A stretch of DNA of 21,007 nt from Plantago elongata (taxonomy: Eukaryota; Streptophyta; Magnoliopsida; Lamiales; Plantaginaceae), in the NCBI GenBank assembly GCA_036897095.1, contig JAYMSP010003118.1, forward strand, positions 1 through 21,007, written 5' to 3'. This document shows positions 19,885-21,007 of the stretch, in pieces. Each line of letters opens with the position of its first letter. Position 1 is the stretch's first letter. Both the position numbers and the translations under genes were made by a program. The notes under the pieces were generated by a model. The model saw nothing but the letters and a program-made list of their open reading frames with translations. It was not told the DNA's origin and ran no database searches.

Positions 19885-20921
19885 TAAATTATTTATTTGA
19901 ACAAGGTCTCTTTCCAGGACTTTCTCATAATACTGTATCTTTATTAATTTAGAGTCTTAATGTACATTGACTAAAATAAATATCAATAAACACTTCTATT
20001 ATAATAAATTATGTCACGAGTTTTATTATAAACAACGGTATTATATACATGTGCATCAAAGATGATATGATTTGATATGATGATTTATATACTTATTTTT
20101 CAGAGAATTTGATTTACAATTTAAATTGATATTTGTTCGTCTTGGTTAATGTAGTAGCATCCAAGTTCCAATAGGTGGTTTGTTTTTTATGTTGGTAAAT
20201 TGTTGTGCAGATAATTTAATCGAGATACTGTCCCATATCGAATTTAGTTTAGCATCAGATTCTTAGCTTTGTAAAAGGAGGAGGATATAACGAACGAGAA
20301 AGGAAAAGAGAGAAAGGGACATAAGATAAAGAGATAAAGATGGTGTGAGTGCAAGCAAAACGGTGTTGCATAATGTATACCCACGTATATATAATTAGAT
20401 TTAGATACCCCTGCCCTGCCCTGCTACTTTGTATTGAATTCAATGAATACTATGGTCCCAGCCTAGCCTCCCAACGTGTTGTTACGATCGATTTGGAATT
20501 CATTTTTTATAGGTTTAGGGACAGATTACTATAGAATTTGAGTGAACTTTCTAATTTTAAATTAAATATTTTTTATACAAAATGTTTAATTTAAGTGGGG
20601 AGATGGTCACTCCAACGGTATGACAAACGACCCCTTAACCTTTAATTTTTCGTTAGCACATGATGATAATAAGTGATGGAATATATAATATATTAACATC
20701 TTCAGCCGTTCTAACCTATTTATTCTTTTGTCTTACCGAATGAATTGAAAATTTAATTCTAAACTATTTTAAGTTCTTTGTCATTTATAATTTTTTTCAT
20801 TTACAATATATTGGGCCTCTTGCAAATTCTCATGTAGAAAATATTAGATTAAAATGCATTAATGTATCACCATAACATTGGAGTCGGATAGTTGGCCTTT
20901 TAAGAACAAAATGTGTTGCAC

Positions 20922-20929
20922 TATATAAG
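20922..20929 (+). promoter_or_regulatory. Possible TATA box for a gene beyond the right edge
   Basis: TATATAAG lies in the context TGCACTATATAAGAGC, about 80 bp from the end of the window, and no plus-strand gene starts inside the window after it. The GC-containing context is better than most AT-rich matches here. A gene start would have to lie to the right of 21007. Confidence 0.25.
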
Positions 20930-21007
20930 AGCATTTTTTAGGTTAGGGATGAAATAAAAAATAAAAAACCAATTTAGAAGAAGCTATAAGGGAAAGTTTA
21001 TGGGGCG

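Larger units (their letters stand above)
18241..21007. other. Intergenic region, AT-rich, no gene recognised
   Basis: Apart from the inverted-repeat cluster, the Z-DNA-type run, the MITE and a TATA-like box near the right edge (separate entries), this 2.8 kb holds only short open frames of low complexity. The GC-rich patch 18630-18720 stands out from its flanks. It reads open in one plus-strand frame from about 18630 to a TGA near 18800, but the peptide is not one I recognise. A purine-rich stretch lies at about 20274-20342 and a CCCTG triplet repeat at 20408-20423. Confidence 0.55.

Noticed and set aside
20509..20520. Telomere-like GGTTTAGGG sequence
   Set aside because: Only one unit, which is common by chance and does not indicate an interstitial telomere array.
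1..21007. Biosynthetic cluster, CRISPR array, operon or other multi-gene system
   Set aside because: The genes are unrelated single plant genes with their own promoters; no spaced repeats or functional links were found.

Overview
This window looks like nuclear DNA from a eudicot plant. The protein-coding genes are split by short AT-rich introns with GT..AG borders. The intergenic DNA is AT-rich, with microsatellites and a MITE. The four intact genes are plant families: a glycine-rich plant protein, a TenA-HAD fusion of thiamine metabolism, an LRR receptor kinase and an Aux/IAA repressor. I cannot name the species from sequence alone. All gene models below were built by joining exons by eye at GT/AG borders with consistent phase and family similarity; there is no transcript evidence.

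Layout. 1-865 (minus): the N-terminal half of a decayed PHT1 phosphate transporter, running off the left edge, with two internal stops and two frame changes. 1028-3958 (minus): a seven-exon gene for a small protein with two glycine-rich membrane-type blocks; the function is not recognised. 3959-5043: a 1.1 kb divergent promoter region shared with the next gene, carrying a pentanucleotide repeat and sixteen perfect ATT units next to a TATA-like box. 5044-8574 (plus): six-exon TH2-type bifunctional protein (TenA domain plus HAD phosphatase) with no visible transit peptide and an Asp-to-Gly change in HAD motif IV. 8575-11568: about 3 kb of AT-rich intergenic DNA with degraded repeat fragments. 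11569-14903 (plus): three-exon LRR receptor kinase of the MIK1/PXL2 type, intact, 1023 residues. 14904-15654: convergent 3' intergenic region. 15655-17892 (minus): five-exon Aux/IAA repressor of the IAA10/IAA11 type with EAR, degron and PB1 domains. 17893-21007: its promoter side and about 3 kb of intergenic DNA, holding a cluster of interleaved inverted repeats, a 25-bp alternating purine/pyrimidine run and a 253-bp Tourist-like MITE flanked by TAA.

The genes do not form a pathway or cluster. They are ordinary neighbours in a plant chromosome, serving phosphate uptake (dead copy), thiamine phosphate dephosphorylation, peptide perception at the cell surface and auxin transcriptional repression. 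I found no convincing new multi-gene system. The points most worth checking are the altered HAD motif and missing transit peptide in the TH2 gene, the internally duplicated glycine-rich protein, a frame-preserving 90-nt last intron in the Aux/IAA gene, and the inverted-repeat cluster near 18.65 kb.
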